In this document: positions 30,045 through 33,356 of the stretch, one piece after another
How the letters are laid out: the number at the start of each line of letters is the position of its first letter
Position numbering within the stretch: position 1 is the stretch's first letter
NCBI GenBank assembly: GCA_018064855.1
Contig: JAGHUM010000054.1
Coordinates: 1 to 33,356, forward strand
Source: Candidatus Physcocola equi
GTDB taxonomy: Bacteria > Bacteroidota > Bacteroidia > Bacteroidales > Paludibacteraceae
Reading direction: 5' to 3'
Length of the DNA: 33,356 nt
The notes under the pieces: model-generated
What the model was told of the DNA's origin: nothing
Databases searched by the model: none
Seen by the model: only the letters and a program-made list of their open reading frames with translations
Translations under genes and position numbers: made by a program

Positions 30045-31127
30045 TTAGAATTTCTTTTCAAATTCAGTGATGCAATCTACAAGTGCCTGTACGCTTTCGA
30101 GTGGAAGAGCGTTGTAGCAAGAAGCACGGAAACCACCTACTGAACGGTGACCCTTGATACCAACCATGCCTCTTTCAGTAGCGAATGCCATGAATTCTTT
30201 TTCGAGTTCTTCTTTTCTGTCGAGATATTCGTCTTTCAATACGAAGCAGATGTTCATGTAAGAGCGGTCAGCCTTGTCTGCTACAGTTGGACGGAAGATC
30301 TTGCTGTTGTCGAGTTTGTTGTAAAGAAGGTTTGCACGTTCTTCAGCACGGCGCTGCATTTCCTTCACACCACCCTGCTTCTTGATCCAACGGAGGTTCA
30401 AAAGTGCAGTGTAGATAGGGAGAACTGGAGGAGTGTTGAACATTGAGCCACCTTCTACGTGAGTTCTGTAGTCGAGCATAGTAGGGATAGCGCGTTCAAC
30501 CTTGCCGAGAGCGTCTTCCTTAACGATTACGAAAGTAACACCTGCAGGGGCGAGGTTCTTCTGAGCGCCGCCATAGATGCAGATATACTTAGAAACGTCG
30601 ATAGGACGTGAGAAAATGTCTGAAGACATGTCTGCGATCATAGGAACTGGAGAAGTTGGATCTTCGTGAAGTTCTGTACCGTAGATAGTGTTGTTAGTTG
30701 TGATGTGGAAGTAGTCAGCATCAGCAGGGATAGTGTAACCCTTTGGAAGGTAGTTGTAAACCTTGTCAGCGCTTGATGCAACTTCTACGACTTCGCCAAA
30801 TGCCTTAGCTTCCTTCTGTGCCTTCTTAGCCCAAACACCAGTGTTGAGGTAAGCAGCCTTCTTGTTCAAGAAGTTATAAGGAACCATGCAGAACTCCAAG
30901 CTTGCGCCGCCGCCGAGGAAAAGCACCTTGTATCCATCAGGGATGTTCAAAAGTTCTTTGAACAATGCTTCTGCTTCATCTACTACTGGTTGGAAGTATT
31001 TTGCACGGTGGCTGATTTCCAAGATTGAAAGACCCTTGCCTTCAAAGTCGAGAACTGCTTTCGCTGTGTCTTCGATCACTTCACGTGGAAGAATTGAAGG
31101 TCCTGCATTAAAGTTATGCATTTTCAT
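30045..31127 (-). CDS. serC: Phosphoserine aminotransferase
   Basis: PLP enzyme of 360 residues that converts phosphohydroxypyruvate and glutamate to phosphoserine. It has the usual start [22 protein letters not shown] near residues 70-79, and the PLP Lys190 in [13 protein letters not shown]-terminal [19 protein letters not shown] is also typical. A canonical promoter lies about 97 bases upstream and serA follows 13 bases later, making a serC-serA operon. No serB is visible in the window. Confidence 0.95.
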   Translation of the reverse strand: MKMHNFNAGPSILPREVIEDTAKAVLDFEGKGLSILEISHRAKYFQPVVDEAEALFKELLNIPDGYKVLFLGGGASLEFCMVPYNFLNKKAAYLNTGVWAKKAQKEAKAFGEVVEVASSADKVYNYLPKGYTIPADADYFHITTNNTIYGTELHEDPTSPVPMIADMSSDIFSRPIDVSKYICIYGGAQKNLAPAGVTFVIVKEDALGKVERAIPTMLDYRTHVEGGSMFNTPPVLPIYTALLNLRWIKKQGGVKEMQRRAEERANLLYNKLDNSKIFRPTVADKADRSYMNICFVLKDEYLDRKEELEKEFMAFATERGMVGIKGHRSVGGFRASCYNALPLESVQALVDCITEFEKKF

Positions 31128-31223
31128 TTTGCGTATTGTTTTTTTGTTGTTATTATTTCATTTTGTCTTTTGCGACACCGTTTTTCTTTGCTTTTAGCGC
31201 CAAACCGCGGTGTTAACGCAGTG

Positions 31224-31253
31224 CAAAAATAGTATAAATTTTTATAAGGCAAA
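31224..31253 (-). promoter_or_regulatory. Canonical promoter of serC-serA
   Basis: On the - strand TTTG (31250-31253), 18 bases, then TATTTTTG (31224-31231). The leader to the serC ATG is about 90 bases. The 288-bp gap 31128-31415 otherwise holds only the terminator of the upstream gene. Confidence 0.75.
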
Positions 31254-31350
31254 CCTATTTTCAAAAAATTTTTTGTTTTATTTTGATTGAATTATATTGC
31301 ATTTTATGCTGATTTTCGCACATTTTGCTTACATTTTGTTTGAAAACAAA

Positions 31351-31385
31351 TAAAAACGGATGCAATCTGAAAAATTACACCCGTT
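31351..31385 (-). terminator. Terminator of the TGS/uridine kinase gene
   Basis: On the - strand AACGGGTGTAA pairs with TTGCATCCGTT (two G-U wobbles), followed by a T run. It lies 30 bases after the stop of the gene at 31416. Confidence 0.75.
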
Positions 31386-31415
31386 ATATTTATAGTTAAT
31401 ATGACATTTTGCGAT

Positions 31416-33113
31416 TTACTGCTGGAAGGATGAGCCTCCAAAAAACTCGCGCAAAAGCGAGGTGGCAGGAATGTCGCACTCTGGTATTGGCGTGAAATAG
31501 TTGAGGAATTTCAGCAGACGGTGCGCTTCTGGATAGGCAGGGCTGTTTTGAGGCACTTCGCTGATGATTGGGTAGGCGTGCGTACGGAGCACAGCCAGTT
31601 CGAATATCAAAGCGGAGTTGAACATCACATCGGCCTGTTCGCGGAACGGATAAATCCATTTTTCCTCTCCGCGATGCACACTTGCCCAGCGGTTGATGGT
31701 GTTTTCTGCCGAATAACCTCTATAGAGATAGTCGCGCACGATTCGTCGGAGCAGACGGTTGTCGGTCGTCGGAATCCAGTTGTGGTCGTCGATGGAGATG
31801 GTCGTAAGCGCAGAAGCGTAAATGCGGAATTTGTTTTCCTCCGGCACCTGCGAGGTCAGTTCCGGATTCAATCCGTGTATGCCTTCTATTACCAGGATGC
31901 TGTTTTCCTCCAGTTTGATTTTCTGGCCGAGGAACTCACGTTCGCCTGTCTTGAAATTGTAGTGTGGGAGTTCCACTTCCTCACCGGCGAGCATCTGGTT
32001 GAGTTGTTTGTTGAAGAAAGGGATGTCTATCGCGTAAACGCTTTCGAAGTCATACTCTCCGTTTTCGTCTTTCGGAGTGTCTGTTCGGTTCACGAAATAC
32101 TCGTCCATCGAGAATGGGATTGGTTTCTTCCCGTTCACAGCCAAGTGGATGCTGAGTTTCTTGCTGAAAGTAGTCTTTCCAGATGAAGACGGGCCTGCGA
32201 TGAGCACCACCTTGCGGCGCGGGTCGCTCACGATCTGGTCGGCGATGGCGTCAATTTTCTTTTCCTGCAATGTTTCCGCCATGGTGATCAGCATGCTGGC
32301 GTTGTTGAGAATGGTGCTGTCGCTGCCATTTTTTTGTCTGATTTTCAGGTTCAGATCGCCCACATTCGAAACACCCATCAAAGCATTCCAACGTGCGTGT
32401 TCGGCAAAGGCGTCAAACAAGTGGTTTTGTGCGTCAAACTTATCGAGTCTGGTAGGGTCGCTTGCGCTTGGCGTCTGCAGCAGGAGTCCGTCGTGGAATC
32501 GCTGCAAGCCATACAGTTTCAATGCCCCGGTGCTTGGAGCGAGTGCGCTGTCGTAAAAGTCATAAAGGTCGCCCAGTTTGTAAACCGACGTATAGATGTC
32601 ACCCATGCTGATGAGCAGGCTGATCTTGTCCCACGCCTTTTCTTTGATGAATATCTCGGTTGCCTCGGCTGTAAGCATCTCCTCCATCTCAAAAGGAAGA
32701 TCGGCAGCGATTGTTTTGTCCATATCCGCTTTGATGGCGGCTATCTGCGCATCGCTCGCTTCCACGATTTTTCCGTCCTCATCAATGAGTTGGCAGTAGC
32801 AGCCATTGGCGATTTGGTGTTCAATGCGGAGGCGCAAACCGGGCATGACGGAGCGCACGGCCTTATACATGACAAAAGTGATGGAACGGCAATAAGCGCG
32901 TCGTCCGGATTCGCTTTCCAGTCCGATGAATTCCACCGTTTTGTGTTTATAGACGCAAAAAGCGAGGTTTTTGGTCACATTATTCACTTCGGCAGCCAGC
33001 ACATTAGGCATATTGAGCTGCATGTCGGCATATATTTCCTGCAGACTCACACCTGCGGGATAATCTTTAGTCACACCATTATTGATGCAACGTATTTCCA
33101 CTGTCTTATTCAT
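31416..33113 (-). CDS. TGS + ThrRS-like SAD + uridine-kinase-type fusion
   Basis: A 565-residue multidomain protein. Residues 1-60 are a TGS domain (VEIRCINNGVTKDYPAGVSLQEI). Residues about 65-210 resemble the second N-terminal (tRNA SAD/editing) domain of threonyl-tRNA synthetase, including VYKLGDLYDFYDSALAPSTG, which corresponds to the synthetase motif YRxGDFVDLCRGPHVPSTG. Residues about 290-565 are a P-loop kinase of the uridine kinase/phosphoribulokinase family: GPSSSGKTT (307-315), PFSMDEYF, DFESVYAID and VIEGIHGLNP. The zinc ligands of the synthetase domain are missing (HxxxH absent; Cys and His of LCRGPH are Tyr and Ala/Leu), so editing catalysis is unlikely. This fusion occurs in Bacteroidetes and is annotated as a nucleoside kinase; uridine is the presumed substrate. 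Confidence 0.88.
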   Translation of the reverse strand: MNKTVEIRCINNGVTKDYPAGVSLQEIYADMQLNMPNVLAAEVNNVTKNLAFCVYKHKTVEFIGLESESGRRAYCRSITFVMYKAVRSVMPGLRLRIEHQIANGCYCQLIDEDGKIVEASDAQIAAIKADMDKTIAADLPFEMEEMLTAEATEIFIKEKAWDKISLLISMGDIYTSVYKLGDLYDFYDSALAPSTGALKLYGLQRFHDGLLLQTPSASDPTRLDKFDAQNHLFDAFAEHARWNALMGVSNVGDLNLKIRQKNGSDSTILNNASMLITMAETLQEKKIDAIADQIVSDPRRKVVLIAGPSSSGKTTFSKKLSIHLAVNGKKPIPFSMDEYFVNRTDTPKDENGEYDFESVYAIDIPFFNKQLNQMLAGEEVELPHYNFKTGEREFLGQKIKLEENSILVIEGIHGLNPELTSQVPEENKFRIYASALTTISIDDHNWIPTTDNRLLRRIVRDYLYRGYSAENTINRWASVHRGEEKWIYPFREQADVMFNSALIFELAVLRTHAYPIISEVPQNSPAYPEAHRLLKFLNYFTPIPECDIPATSLLREFFGGSSFQQ

Positions 33114-33255
33114 GATTTTCTCTTTTTTGATGTGTTTTTCGGCAATCCGATTTACGGATGTTTTGTTAAAGGTAACGTTTTTTTCTCACACAAGCAAAAA
33201 AAAGGAACCAAATGTGGGGATTGGTGATATTTTCAGCAAAAGATGGCAACTACTA

Positions 33256-33356
33256 AGAAGTTGTTTGAATTTTTGTTGGAGATTTTTATAAGTGGATTTT
33301 TCAGGATGTTTTGAAGAGAATCTGAAAGGAGCAATGGATGCCCATTGTGACTGAAG
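33256..33356 (-). repeat. Foldback repeat, second copy, cut by the window end
   Basis: AGAAGTTGTTTGAATTTTTG at 33256 begins the arm. GTTTTGAAGAGAATCT (33308-33323) and CAATGG-ATGC-CCATTG (33332-33347) match the copy at 3345-3444 read on the other strand, with about five differences in 100. The remaining half should lie past the window end. The arm end faces the TGS-kinase gene start 143 bases away, as the first copy's arm faces the dksA-like gene start. Confidence 0.8.

Noticed and set aside
32334..33227. 297-codon + strand ORF opposite the TGS-kinase gene
   Set aside because: Antisense shadow of a gene with strong motifs on the other strand.

Overview
The window looks like chromosomal DNA of a Bacteroidetes bacterium, most likely order Bacteroidales and possibly a Prevotella-like genus. 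The evidence is several promoters of the phylum type (TTTG/TTG, then about 19-20 bases, then TAnnTTTG), few Shine-Dalgarno sequences, two type IX secretion (T9SS) cargo C-termini, a BspA-type leucine-rich-repeat protein, a DUF4296 lipoprotein beside lspA, a TGS-uridine-kinase fusion, and Bacteroidales-style arg and ser gene clusters. The genus is an inference. No phage, transposase, CRISPR array, rRNA or tRNA gene was seen.

Region 1-9.1 kb (+ strand) holds cell-envelope and housekeeping genes: mtgA, a PlsC-like acyltransferase, ruvB, a zinc-less DksA/TraR-like protein, lspA, a small lipoprotein, a CtpA-type protease, a sugar-nucleotidyltransferase and a secreted type A T9SS protein. Two non-coding items stand out. 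A 174-bp foldback repeat sits between ruvB and the dksA-like gene, and a short promoter-hairpin-T-tract unit (candidate small RNA) precedes ctpA.

Region 9.1-17 kb is accessory. It has a type B T9SS surface protein behind a near-perfect sigma-54 promoter. Next is a MoxR AAA+ ATPase / VWA pair, transcribed divergently from a small HExxH metalloprotein and a 771-residue leucine-rich-repeat protein without a signal peptide. A 31-bp dyad lies between the two arms.

Region 17-23.5 kb (mostly - strand) holds a surface lipoprotein, a ROK glucokinase with a FucP/GluP-type sugar permease (a sugar uptake and phosphorylation pair), efp, a secreted His/Cys-rich mini-protein behind a second sigma-54 promoter, and another secreted repeat protein.

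Region 23.5-33.4 kb (- strand) is metabolic. The arginine genes run argR, a GNAT acyltransferase (probable N-acylglutamate synthase), argG, argC, argD, with ArgR-box-like dyads at the argR promoter and a terminator between argG and argC. After a DUF456 membrane protein come serA and serC behind a canonical promoter, and then the TGS/ThrRS-like/uridine-kinase fusion. The window ends inside a second, inverted copy of the foldback repeat, again upstream of a gene and in the same orientation relative to that gene as the first copy.
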